Position numbers and translations under genes: made by a program. Shown here one piece after another: positions 31,853 to 42,442 of a stretch of 64,000 bases of DNA. The DNA is from Calonectria ilicicola. Taxonomy: Eukaryota > Ascomycota > Sordariomycetes > Hypocreales > Nectriaceae. Location of the stretch: NCBI GenBank assembly GCA_020809705.1, contig CP085832.1, forward strand, positions 3,534,001 to 3,598,000, read 5' to 3'. Every line of letters begins with the position of its first letter. The stretch's first letter is position 1. The notes beneath the pieces were generated by a model. The model searched no databases and was not told where the DNA came from. It saw only the letters and a program-made list of their open reading frames with translations.

Positions 31853-34593
31853 ATGGATCCCTTGTCGAGCGTCGTCGCCATCCTTCAAACGGCGGCAGAC
31901 GGCAAGCATCTGGTTAATCTGATTAAGTCACTACCAGAAGTCCAAAAGAATTTTGAAGAATTCCAGAGTGACGTAAGCATGTCAATCTTTCAAGCCAAGG
32001 ATTGGAATAAAAGACCCCAAAGCTAATATCTGTTTCATAGTTAAGAATGATCAAAATGATGCACAACATCGCGTCGCAACGGATCAGCTACAATAGCATA
32101 AGAGAAACATTGGAGAAACAACTCTGCGAGATATTGAGAGAATTTCAGGACATTGAGGACCAGTGTTCCCACGATCGAACCGATGGCGAAAGGTTGAAAG
32201 CAAAAAGAATAAAATGGATATGTGAGGAGAAGAAACTACAAAAGCTGCAGAAGAAATCCTCAAAAGTAAAGAATGATTTAATCATCGCGTTGATATCGGA
32301 GCAAAATAATATGATAACAGAGTGCAGACATTCCAGTCCATAAATGGGAACAGAATGCTGACATGTCAAAGGTCCAATCTTTCTAATAAACGAATGGAAA
32401 GTTTAATGGTCCAGCAAATATCATTGATTCGACAACTCAGTGTTTCTATTGAAATACCCAGTCAGCCAAGGAGAGTGGGCGAGTTAACCGACGATGCGAT
32501 AGCAGAAGCTGGCGACCACTCCAGCCACCAAGTTGAGCATATGAAACCGGGTCAAATATCACACACCAGTTATATCTCAAGTACTCTGACAGAATACGAC
32601 GACGAATATTTTAACGAAGAGTACTTAGGAATTTGGAACCATATAGCGCCCATGACATCAAGTGGTTGCTTAGCCAATTGTCAGTGCCATTGCCACTTTC
32701 GTCAGAGACAGCTTGAGATGACGCGCTGGGTGGAGTACTTCACTGGCAGTCTTTATCTCAGTTATGGCAGATCTCCGGGGCCAAAGCTGACGGCGTGCAG
32801 CCCTGGCTGTGAAGCTAGCGCTGGTAATAATTTGAGAATGGAGTGGCAACCTCCTAAATGGCTTGGTGGAATGCTGCCCAGAATCCACTTGGATTGGTCA
32901 CTACGCTCACCAAGAATCATCAAGATGAATGAAAATGTTTGGTTTATTATGAACAAATCGCCAGAATATTTTTATGAATTTATGAAATCGGAGTTCCACT
33001 ACTTTCCAGATGATCGGGGCAGCAACAATTCTGGGCTGATAGAGGTGAGTGTGTTCAAGTTTAGCACCTAAAAAAAAGACCGTGGCTAATAAATGGTGAT
33101 CCCTAAAGGGAGCTCTAGCATATGATGCATGGACATTTTTGGAGCTCTTGTTGCATGTATGGAAGAACTTGCTTTCCAAGCAAGGGTTACCCAAGTAAAT
33201 ATGCATCATTTCATACAGTGGAGAAGATGTGCTAAAGAACGGTAGGAATCTGTATTTTGTCGCAAATTATCATCTCGAAAACTCGTATTTAAATGAACGA
33301 GAAACGTATTTATTGAGGCGAGTAAAGGAGCTTGCCGATGATGGGGACGATACCAGACGAACAATGGTGCACGAAGCAGTTTTACAAGGAAATGGTGTCG
33401 ATGAGGCGGTGCATTGCCAGCCGTGGGCACTAGACAGGCTCGATCACACAGGGAACGCACCCATCCACCTCGCCGCGATGAACAACGAACTTGGATGTCT
33501 GGAGGATTTAATCAACGCAAAGGTAGACATTAACCAGAGAGATTTTGAAGGCGATACCCCACTAATGGCAGTCATCATCAATGACCACCAGCAGGCTGCA
33601 AAACGCCTTCTTAGTGCCAGGTGTTTGGTCAATACCCAAAGACGCGACGGCAACACTGCACTTCACCTTGCCGTTCAGTTTTCTCCACCCGATCTCATCT
33701 CCGATTTGCTCAGGGAAGGTGCGCTCCCAAATGCGAGAAACACAAATGGTGAGACACCACTGTACATACTTATTTATTCTAAAAGGAGCGAAGCAGAGGC
33801 CAAGGAGGTGTTGCGCCTACTGCTGGCAGCAAAGGCTGATCTTGAAGCGCGCGATGCATTTGGAAATACCCCACTAATAAAAGCCATGTCGACACACAAT
33901 GTAGCTGTCTTTCGTTGTCTGGTCGAAGCGGGTGCATCCCTGCATGCAGTGAGCCACTATCAATATAACATCTTGCATCTAGCCGCCATGTACGGTGATG
34001 CCGAAACAATAATTTATATTACAGACCAAAACACTCTAGGAATCAACCATCAGTTTTCCGATAGCATGGGAGATTCACCCTGGGACACATTCATTTGGGC
34101 CCGTCAATGTTCACCTATACATCTCGGATCAAGTCGACGGCCTACACGAGAGGAAGAAGCCGCATTTGTCCAATTATACCAAAAAATCAGAAATCAGAAT
34201 CTTCAGAGTTGGATCAGTTCATTCCAAGAGTTAGGTCGGTACATTGAGTCAGGAAACGATTCTTCAGCCTTGCAAGTTTTAAGCCTGTTGATCAAGCAAT
34301 TTGATGATTGGGGCCAAGAGGAGCTACTCTTTACCAGCCTTGATATTCAACGGGATGTCGACAATAAGAATTGGGAGTCAGCCAAACGTCTTATCAACAA
34401 CACAATATTTGATTTGTACTTGAAGATGAACACATCGCCTTGGGATCAACGGTCTTGGAGGGACCCGGATTATAATTGGGAAGACAGTACTCAGAGCTAC
34501 ACCACTGATGAGACACAAAGCGAGGACCTTACATACGAGACATCTCTAGATATTGGCACGCCATGGGCAAATAAAGCAGCATCTCGGTGCTAG
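31853..34593 (+). CDS. Fungal ankyrin-repeat protein, multi-exon, with an unresolved break
   Basis: Model: exons 31853-31972, 32041-32265, 32328-33044, 33109-33194 and 33219-34593. The N-terminus MDPLSSVVAILQTAADGKHLVNLIKSLPEVQ matches the alpha-helical fungal N-terminal domain that precedes ankyrin arrays. The middle region has the CQCHCHFRQRQ...WVEYFTGSLYLSYGRSP...CSPGC pattern of the same family. Ankyrin repeats start near DHTGNAPIHLAAMNNELG and run for about six units (GDTPLMAVII, GNTALHLAVQ, GETPLYILIY, GNTPLIKAMS, YNILHLAAMY). The C-terminus is acidic. Two joints are weak: the intron 32266-32327 is inferred only from a frame change, and 33195-33218 would be a 24-bp GTAAAT...ACAG piece, too short for a normal intron. 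The gene may therefore be decaying. Function is likely protein-protein recognition in the cytosol, as in other fungal ankyrin proteins of NLR-like architecture, but no NACHT or NB-ARC domain is present. Confidence 0.75.
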
Positions 34594-35326
34594 GGGGCTG
34601 AACTTGGCGGCCATACATGAGGAGTCGAGATTTATTTTACTTTCCTAAAAACGTTACACATCTTTAAATATTGAACTGTGACTAACCTCGCCAACTTCAA
34701 TATCCCTGAAACTATATGCATTCATGGTTAACACTTTCCTTTTAAAATAATGATGAAATAAGTGTTGTTAAACCAAATCTTATGATCAGCAAATGCGAGC
34801 GTCCTAGAAACGACCAACTTGATAAAGAAAAATAAAAGAGTCATTTTAGAAGCGCTTGCCAACACTGCACTAAACATGCAAATTTGGAAAGCTACATTCA
34901 CGGATACATACGAAAAGAAGCTCTGCCAGGTTTCCCAATATGTCTGTTTTGCTTTCTGTGAGAATGGGATACGAAATTTGTTTGAGGAAACGCATCATTC
35001 AGTCGGTTCCGTTACGTATTCGAGATTTGCGCCAAGCACCCGCCCGCATCGTTGTCGTGCAACGAGGCTATCAGCTACATTAAGCTAAATCTTCTTGAAA
35101 AATCCAATTATGACATCATGACCACCAATGTCCCTTGCAGTGGTCCCTTTCAGCTTAAAAGAAAAGAAAAGGAAAAAGAAGAAAGGTATGAACGGCTGGT
35201 CAAATCTGAGTACAAATTGCGGAGCATGACTCTGCCCTTGGTGGAGCAGAGCCTCCACAAAAGTTGAAGCTTTTCCCACAATTCTAAAGCTATTATTTAA
35301 GCTGAATTAAAAGCACATCTCATACC
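34594..35326. other. Intergenic spacer
   Basis: AT-rich DNA between the ankyrin gene and the tRNA. Open frames at 34819-35088 and 35052-35267 overlap in different frames and have no family signal; the second is dominated by a run of AAAGA repeats (35157-35185). Confidence 0.4.
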
Positions 35327-35464
35327 GGCCGCGTGGCCTAATGGCTAAGGCGTCAGATTTCGGTCTGTTTCGATTCTCTGAAGATTCCAGGTTAGTACAC
35401 AATCCTCATCTATCACAGCCAACACCTTCTAATCCTAAGGAAGGTTCGACTCCTGGCGTGGTCG
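35327..35464 (+). tRNA. tRNA-Arg(UCG) with a 12-nt anticodon intron and a 53-nt insert in the T-arm
   Basis: Acceptor 5' strand GGCCGCG at 35327-35333 pairs with CGTGGTC at 35457-35463, and 35464 G is the discriminator. The D-arm is 35336-35351 (GCCT/AGGC with GG in the loop). The anticodon stem TCAGA (35353-35357) pairs with TCTGA (35377-35381). The loop reads TTTCGG then C after removal of the canonical intron 35364-35375, giving anticodon TCG. The T-arm begins CCAG at 35387-35390, is interrupted by 35391-35443, and resumes GTTCGACTCCTGG. Removing both inserts leaves exactly 73 nt with all four stems paired. A-box and B-box (GGTTCGACTCC) sequences are intact, and a run of nine T at 35472-35480 supplies a Pol III terminator. 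Whether a mature tRNA is made depends on removal of the T-arm insert. Confidence 0.85.
35391..35443 (+). other. 53-nt intron-like insertion in the tRNA T-arm
   Basis: The insert starts GTTAGT and ends GGAAG, so it has GT-AG ends. It has a TTCTAATCC branch-like block about 15 nt before the 3' end and a length inside the range of the window's spliceosomal introns. It is also flanked by a 5-bp direct repeat AGGTT (35389-35393 and 35442-35446), which could be a target-site duplication or simple junction overlap. The same bases rebuild a perfect T-stem when it is removed. Confidence 0.7.
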
Positions 35465-35471
35465 CTTCGTA

Positions 35472-35480
35472 TTTTTTTTT
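35472..35480 (+). terminator. Pol III terminator of the tRNA-Arg gene
   Basis: A run of nine T begins 8 nt after the discriminator base, as expected for RNA polymerase III termination on the plus strand. Confidence 0.75.
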
Positions 35481-35945
35481 CTCCTTTTGGAGGAATAATT
35501 TTGTCATAGAAATCTAGCCATCACCATAGAGTATATTCTTTCTGTAATTAAATGATAACAATGAGATGAGGCACAAATACGCTTCCAGTGCCTCCGAAGT
35601 GCCTCCCAGTGCGCTCGCTTCTGTTAATGGCATTCAATTCTTTATTGGTCAAATGTGTGACTGTATGAGCTCTGTTGACAGTAGCACTTTCTATGTTAAT
35701 CAATAACGTAACTTAGGCTATTGATGATTTTCTCGCTGGCATGGATTGATCAGATCTCAACCGCGTGTCGATTACTGAAACAGCCGCGAGTCAGGTTAAA
35801 AATAATTGTAATCAGTATAAAACCAAATATTATATTTATTAAGTTAAAAACAGATAGGAAAATTGTTTCTACGTAGTATATTTAAGAACTTTTCCAAGTC
35901 TATCTCACTTAGTCAGCGGCTTACCATTTGCAGTGTATATCCCAA
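35481..35945. other. Intergenic spacer
   Basis: Strongly AT-rich from about 35800 to 35890. It holds the 3' region of the kinase-like gene on the minus strand. No further feature was recognised. Confidence 0.4.
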
Positions 35946-38721
35946 CTAACCTTCTTTGCTTAAAAACTCGATTTCTATGCTCTTCAATTGTATGCGGAGC
36001 TTCGTTAAAAGTAGGTTTGGAGATATGGGAAACCCTGGATATCTCTCTTGGGGAGCATATTCGCCCATTTCCTGCTCAGAGGGCTTCAGCACACCTCCAC
36101 GAAAATTCAATCCACTGAGCTGTTTTAAGATCAAGTGTTCTGTGCTTCCACAAGACTTCTCTGCTTTCCAAACCCGCGAGCCAATGTCAATAATGATACA
36201 AACTCGTTCTTCATGTCTATTTGTTGTCCATAATGCCAATTTCCAAACGTTTTCCTGATGTTTGACGCGCATGCCGGTGCGAACCGAAGATGAAGGGAAA
36301 GATTTTCGATAGCGATCATTATACTCATCTTGTTTTAACTGGTTCCATACTTGTAGCCTGCCCCTTCCGTAGTTAACCGGCCTCTTATCGAAAAAACCAG
36401 TCTTTCTGAGAATGCATGCAGAGAAACGGATGTCTATTCCACTCAGGGGGTCATTGGGGAGAACTGGAACAATCCTTTGGTAAGTTAGGAGTTCAATGAA
36501 TTTTAGAAATTCATCAAGGTGTGCAAATCTGAACGTCATGCGTTTGTGTAGGTTCTCGAATCGACAGGCAAAAATGTCGTGAAAGCTGGTCTCTGGATCG
36601 TAAAAGGCTAGCGGTACAAGTGAAACAGAGGGAATGCGCACTGTCTCGCAGGAGACGCCCTGGATGTCTAGTGTTGCTTCCTCTTCCACGCCCCCTTTGC
36701 GAACCCGATCGTACTGGTCTCGGTATAGGTACAATCTAGCTGGAGCTTGTACATCTGGACAAAAGCTGTAGAACGTTTTCCATCTATCAAGATCACATTC
36801 GATCAATTCCTGATAACGACGACACTTGAGCTGAGCCAGGCACGAGGTCGTTGTGGGTCTCCGGGTTGGTTCAATCCTTAACATCGCGCGAAGTGTAGCA
36901 ACAACACTCTGCATTCCAATACCATAGTCGTTTCCTAGGTGATTCAATCTCTCCGCCACCGCTCGCCGAAGCGTTGCTGTCCCATTCTCGTCACATTGCC
37001 AAAATGCGGCGTTCGTTTCGTCATGCCTTGCGGTATCAAAGGCCTTGAGCTTATCGCTACCTTGTGTGAGGAATACAAGAACTTGTATCAGTACACAAGC
37101 CATTGACCAGATGTCATATGTGGGTCTTAAGTAACTTTGTGGCTCGGATCTTCGAGAAACCTTTTCCGGTGGTGCATAATCGTCAGCCCCGGCTCGATTT
37201 GCCGCAGCTTGTCCAAAGTCGGCTAACAATAAGTTGCCGAAGCCATCGCCGTGAGCATCCTCCGGTTTTTGTCTTAGAACATTAGATGGCCTTATGTCAA
37301 AATGACCCGAACATGCAAGTTGATTAGTGGCGATGTCCTCATGCATCACAGCAAGGGCTTCGAACACCTTGACCATTGCCTTCCAAAGCGGGTGGTCAAG
37401 TGGGTCAGCTTGACTTCGTGATGGCAGTTGGCGAGATTGAGAGAGTATTGATCCGAGGTCTTCCTTGTAGCGCGGGAACACCAACTCAATATATATGAAA
37501 TCACCGTCGTCTCTTTGGAGGGCGAATAGAGTATGCACAATATGTGGGTGCGTTTTTTCGCTCAATTTCAAGCCAATTTCGGCCTCCTTCGTAGCACGAT
37601 TGATCTGGTCCTGTTCATGGGGCTTATATTTGTAGACCTTACGAAATAATTCTCTGTTCTGTAATAATGTTAGTCCTATCAACTTTGAATTGGTTGTCAA
37701 GAGGTTGTTCTGGCTTGGCTAAGCATACCTCGAGGCCCCGCAAACGACAGTACCCGGGTTCGATCATGGACGAGTAAAACGAAGTATTGATTCTTCTCCT
37801 TGGTTGTTCGGGTACTATGAGTGCCTGTGAAATATATGGTAGATTTTGGTTGATTCGGTTTTCAACGCCACCCGTTTTTTCGAGTGTTGGTATGTTTAAG
37901 ATTCTGCTCCACAGGGCTATAGCTTCCTGAAAGGCGTTTTGCAGGCAATTCTCACATAGTTGCCTTGCCTGAACAGAGTCATCGTCCTCAAAAACGACAT
38001 CACGTAGCCTGAACAAATGAGGACATTCATTGGAATGATCTGGACGGCTTGAATGGAATCGGTCAAAGAGGGACGGAAGAACCCATCCATTACGCCCCGC
38101 TTGACCATTCAATGTTGATAGGAGTCCCAAGCGGTCTTCCTTGTATAAAATTCGAAGGGTGAATAGACATCCCGATAGAATCAGAATGGAAATACCCTTG
38201 ATATTATCATCGCTCCGAAGGACCTTGGAGCTAGACGTCCAGCGACGGAAGCGCCGGCTCTCCTCATCACTGTCGTTTCCACACAGCTTACAGTTGCAAA
38301 ATAGATGATTGATCTTTTTGGTAACAAATTCTCTCAGTTTTGATGTTGCAGGCAACAATCTCGGTAGTTGATCAATTGTTCTTTCGTTCCCTGAATCTTG
38401 CATACCCTTACGAACCACCTCCTTAACGAGGGACCTGCGCAGGGCAACATTGCTGCAATTCTTGTCTTCGCTGCGCTGAACAAAAAGCCTTGTGGCGGCT
38501 ATACCTCTGAGATCGAACATATGGCTTCTCAATTGGTTGATGTTGACATGGACATTGTCTTTTAGGAATGGGTTGGAAAGCTTGGATCGTGGGCTGCAGA
38601 GCAAGACGTAGGCTGGAAGTAATGCAAAAGACTTTGACCTCTCGCACTCGCGACATATGCCGCCATCATTCCTTGGCACGAGGAGGGGCCAAATAAACCC
38701 CCAAGCGAGAACAGAAGGCAA
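35946..38721 (-). CDS. Fungal protein kinase-like protein with long N-terminal region, about 901 aa, two exons
   Basis: Exon 2 (37658-35946) carries a Ser/Thr kinase-like domain. Exon 1 (38721-37729) carries an uncharacterised N-terminal half with CNCKLCGNDSDEESRRF and a hydrophobic GISILILSGCLFTLRILYKED. The 70-bp intron has GTATGC at its 5' end and a GACTAACATTATTACAG acceptor. The kinase lobe shows LFRKVYKYK, EAEIGLKLSEKTHPHIV, the catalytic loop HFDIRPSNVLRQ, the metal site LLADFGQA, and YAPPEKV for the APE motif. In the catalytic loop the usual Lys after Asp is Arg, and HRD is HFD; this fungal subgroup tolerates HFD, so activity is likely but not certain. The C-terminal roughly 230 residues are family-typical with no named domain. 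The start is uncertain: the frame opens at 38721, but later methionines (for example MFDLRG at 38521) are possible. Such proteins are numerous in accessory regions of fungal genomes, often near HET or ankyrin genes. Confidence 0.78.
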
Positions 38722-39250
38722 ACAGGCAGAAACGGGTCATGCCGCCTTGCGACAAGTTGGGGCTGATCAAAGATGCCCCTGCATGAGAAATAAGGTCGTG
38801 CACACGCTTGCCCCCCAATTAAACACTTGCTTAAGCGCCGAAAGTCAAATCCGGTGGCAACAATGCCGTTGATTTGTTGCATTTTACATTTTCCTGCAGC
38901 CCCAAGGGGTTCTTTGCTACGGCTGGATGGTCTGGACCTTTTGGCGTGCCGCCAGCCACCACACGGGCTGTTGCCATTGCATGGCCTTGCTACTCTGTCC
39001 GATAACGCCTCGGAGCCCTTTCATTTCCTTTTCTTGATCCATGCATTCTGATTCGATAAGCCGTGCGAACCAGAAAGCCTCGTAGATGCCTAAGAGGCTC
39101 AAAGTGGTTTGCATGCGAACCATGTCGCAGCCTCGCCCCTTAATAATATACTTGATCTAGGCCCAACAGGACTTGCAAGTTTTAAATATCGAGCCCATAA
39201 AATCTTACAGTCTATTCTTTTCAAGCGCGGGTAACAGCTCGTAAGTCGCC
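38722..39250. other. Divergent intergenic region
   Basis: Promoter region between the minus-strand kinase-like gene and the plus-strand permease gene. No coding exon is supported, although an additional 5' exon of the kinase gene in the first 150 bp cannot be excluded. Confidence 0.35.
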
Positions 39251-41760
39251 ATGAGTCGAGCTCCATCGTCACCGTCACGGAGCTTTTCCGAGTTTGAGCG
39301 GTCGAGTTCGTCAAGCGACAGGCGCTCGATTCCAACCACAATACCGACGAACAATAGCATCTCCCCTCTTGAGTTACCACTAGAAGGTTCACGGCAGCCT
39401 CGCGATGAATTTGATGATACCAGCGTTTTAGCCGACCCAAGAGTCGAAGCTCCGCGTATTCTGAAGGAATACGATGTAGCCGCACTAATCGTCAACAAAA
39501 TGATTGGCACAGGTATTTTTACTGGTCCATACACAGTTCTTGCTTACACTCGTAGCAAGCAATTGACTATTGGACTATGGATTCTTGGGTTTTTGTACAC
39601 GATCTTGAGGTACTTACACACCCAACACCATCCATAACTACAATCTCTGAGCTCGTCGCTAATAGTTTACAAGTATGATTATGTATCTCGAATACGCGCG
39701 AAAACTTCCCTTCACCGGTGGCGAATTGGTATACGTGCGTAATTGTTCGAACGAGAAGTCTAAAGCTGGAATTGACTGGAAAATAGTTGGACGATCTGAT
39801 GCCCAAGCACCGTCTTTGGGCCTACACATTATATTCATTCTATTTCGTGTTTGTCTACACAACATGTACCAATTCCATGCAATTTGGGATACAGGTCTTG
39901 TTGGCATCTTCGGGGAAATCTTCAACGACTGAGGATGATGTAGACTTGCGTCTCGTTCGATTTCTTGCTGTGGTCATAACAACAGCTATCTGCATTCTGC
40001 TCTACCTGTCTGATCAGAAAAGCCGCCTAGCTAACCGAGCAACTGCCGGAGCAAAAATAATCTTCCTCCTTATTGTTTCTTTTTTTGGGGCTGCTTATTT
40101 AAATCGACATGGTGCCCACATGGACGACTGGGCCCAGCAGGATCTCGGGAAAAATCAGCAAAAAGAACTAGGATTCTCCGGTCCATCTAATTGGGTTCCA
40201 GCTTTCATAACAGTCCTTTTCAGTTTTCATGGTTGGGAAAATGCTACCCTTGTCAGTTCTAAGTTCGTTTGACATGTAACATCACTGACTCACAAATAGG
40301 TCGCTGGGGAAATCCCTTCATTTTATGTCCTCAGAAAAGGGTTCATTGGGGCAGTAAGCGTGGTTGGGACCCTTTATTTACTTGTAGTTTGCATTTTTGT
40401 GAGTGGAATTGCCTGCAATATTAACATTGGGTTGAGATGCTGACATTTCTATAGTGTCTAGCATTCGATTGGAATTGGACAGAAGCAAAAAGTGAGCCTC
40501 TAAAGAGATTCACCGCTGCTGTAAGTGAAGCGGACACTTTTCCAAAGTATGCCCACATATTAATCCCCTCATAGTATTTTAGTAGTGGCAAGAGTGGGAA
40601 CATATCAGATGCCGCTGCAGTGAGCACCGCCGTTCTCATTGCCATCTCAGCTGTAGGAAGTATGATCAGCGTCGCATATACGGGTGTCAGAGGTATGAAT
40701 CTAAACAAAAATATCACCTTGATATATATTTGTCTAACCTTCCGGCAGTCAGGCAATCTATCGGATGGGCTGGTATATTGCCATGGTCGTGGTACTGGAG
40801 ACGTTCTGGGCCGCTGCGACCTAAATTTGACTGGCGCCAAGTTAACGACCACGAACAGAGAGTTGCATTGGTTTTAGAGCAAGATGCACTCACCCACCCA
40901 GGATCTCCAGAGGGCGGCATTTTATCGCATTGGATTGTAACCATTTTTTATGTTTGCATTACAGCGACTCAGGAGAAACTGAAAGATGCCGTTGACTTCT
41001 CAGGGAACCTTTTAGTATATGGCCACTTTTTCTTCGAAGGCTGGTACCCCAAAACATATGCATTTTTAGGCTTACTAACTTGCCTACAGGTTTGGTGGCA
41101 ATCGGATTCATTTGGTTTGATCCTTACCATGCAAGCTTCCTCCAGTTCGGGTTTCCTGCACCCCATTGGCTCGATATTGATGACCGAAGCCCCCCATCTT
41201 GGATGCGGCAGTTGCATGACAATGGCCTTGGCCCTCTAAAGTGGATAATTAAAGGCAGAGGTCAAACAGTTCTAGGCCTGCTGGTTCTTGCCTTTAGCGT
41301 TGCGGTCGTGGCCGTGGATCTATATCGACCTCAAGGTAGAGTTTGCGTGATAATCATGGCAAGTATTTTAGTCTTCGCGTGGATATATTGGGCATTGTTT
41401 GTACGAGTTTCCTCCGCGTCTCGTATTTATGATTGGTTTGGATATGAGTTGCATTCTAGAACTCATGGTGAAAATGACGAAAACGATCCATCACGGCGTT
41501 GTCACTGGTGCGGTGGTCTGCCAGAACGTTCCGGACATCGTCATCCGCACGATAGCTACAAGAGCTTCAACGAGGTTATTCTTAGAAGGGACGCCGGTGA
41601 AGAGTTTCCCCTCCGCACTCGGATCATACATGCCATCTTCGGTGAGAGGTCTCTAGATGATCTTTCTATACATCCCTGGTTCGAATTGAAGAAGGTCTTA
41701 AGCCGCCACCGGTCCCGCGAGCGGGTGAATGAGTCAATCTCATTGCAAAACACTAGGTAG
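39251..41760 (+). CDS. APC-superfamily amino-acid permease (methionine permease-like), 709 aa, eight exons
   Basis: Exons are 39251-39609, 39674-39734, 39787-40251, 40300-40398, 40455-40520, 40575-40692, 40749-41039 and 41090-41760. Their sum gives a clean 709-residue frame. A 60-residue Ser-rich cytosolic tail is followed by YDVAALIVNKMIGTGIFTGPYTVLAY, the first transmembrane helix with the GTGIF substrate-binding signature of the LAT/MUP1 branch. Further helices include WAYTLYSFYFVFVY, LVRFLAVVITTAICILLYL, FITVLFSFHGWENATLVAGEIPSF and SVVGTLYLLVVCIF. The unusual part is a long C-terminus after the last helices (IMASILVFAWIYWALFV), with an acidic/His-rich CHWCGGLPERSGHRH segment. The seventh intron, 41040-41089, begins GC (GCTGGT), yet only its removal keeps the frame, and it has a CTTACTAAC branch point. 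The likely role is amino-acid uptake across the plasma membrane; the exact substrate is unproven. Confidence 0.83.
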
Positions 41761-42028
41761 ACAGAAAATCTATAGGGCTCACTCCAATGAATACTGTGGG
41801 TGATAAGGTTGATACGTCAGTACTGCAGCCACTTTAAGGCTGCCACCATTAGGCAACCAAAAGGCCTAGATAGATTAGGCTGCATAAATTGTGGCTGATA
41901 GGTGACGTGGCATCCGTATCATCATATGAATACAGAATTTCAAGACCGCTGCTTCTTGCTTTTCTCCATCTTTTTTCTTTCACCGATTGTCTAGTTTCTT
42001 AGCAGGCATTCCACTCTCCGCTTTAGTC
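41761..42028. other. Short intergenic spacer
   Basis: Spacer between the permease and the small gene downstream, same strand. A C/T-rich stretch at 41950-41985 precedes the next start. No feature was recognised. Confidence 0.4.
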
Positions 42029-42442
42029 ATGGCCCAACGAAAGCCCAGCACATTTATCAACCAGGATGACACCTGGGTGTTCACCGATATAAGCTACTAT
42101 GCTGATAGAGACGACATCAATGATTACATGAAGTCCATCTACCCTATTAAATATGATAAATCTCGCAATAGAAATATCCAAGACTTCAAGATCGAGGTAC
42201 ACCTACTAATCTGAGCAGGTCAATGGCAAACATGCGCATCGCTAACCCTTGCAGACGTTTTCAAATGGTGACCACCGAGTTTGGGCTCCAACAGCTCTCT
42301 CCGATGTTAGTGCAAGATAATTCCATTTTGATAGAATACTAACAAGGCGCAGGATGTCAAGAAATGGCTCGAGGACATCAATAACGAATCAGACAAAAAA
42401 TATGCCGAAGGCACAATTGCCTCATCGAGGGGTACAGCCTAG
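42029..42442 (+). CDS. Small protein of unknown function, 102 aa, three exons
   Basis: Exons are 42029-42196, 42255-42305 and 42353-42442. Introns are 58 bp (GTACAC...CTTGCAG, with a CTAACCC branch) and 47 bp (GTTAGT, ATACTAAC branch, GCGCAG). The product begins MAQRKPSTFINQDDTWVFTDISYYADRDD and ends with a lysine/aspartate-rich helix DVKKWLEDINNESDKKYAE. There is no signal peptide, no membrane segment and no cysteine. The three exons were assembled from splice signals and a continuous frame, so the gene is plausible but not certain. I do not recognise the family. It lies downstream of the permease and upstream of the CorA-like gene in the same orientation. Confidence 0.55.

Noticed and set aside
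31853..34593. NLR (NACHT or NB-ARC) receptor identity for the ankyrin gene
   Set aside because: The N-terminal domain and ankyrin repeats are present, but no Walker A/B nucleotide-binding domain lies between them, so it is not a NOD-like receptor by itself.
35157..35185. Purine-rich AAAGA tract as an RNA or repeat element
   Set aside because: A short simple-sequence tract in an AT-rich spacer, with no second copy or pairing to suggest function.
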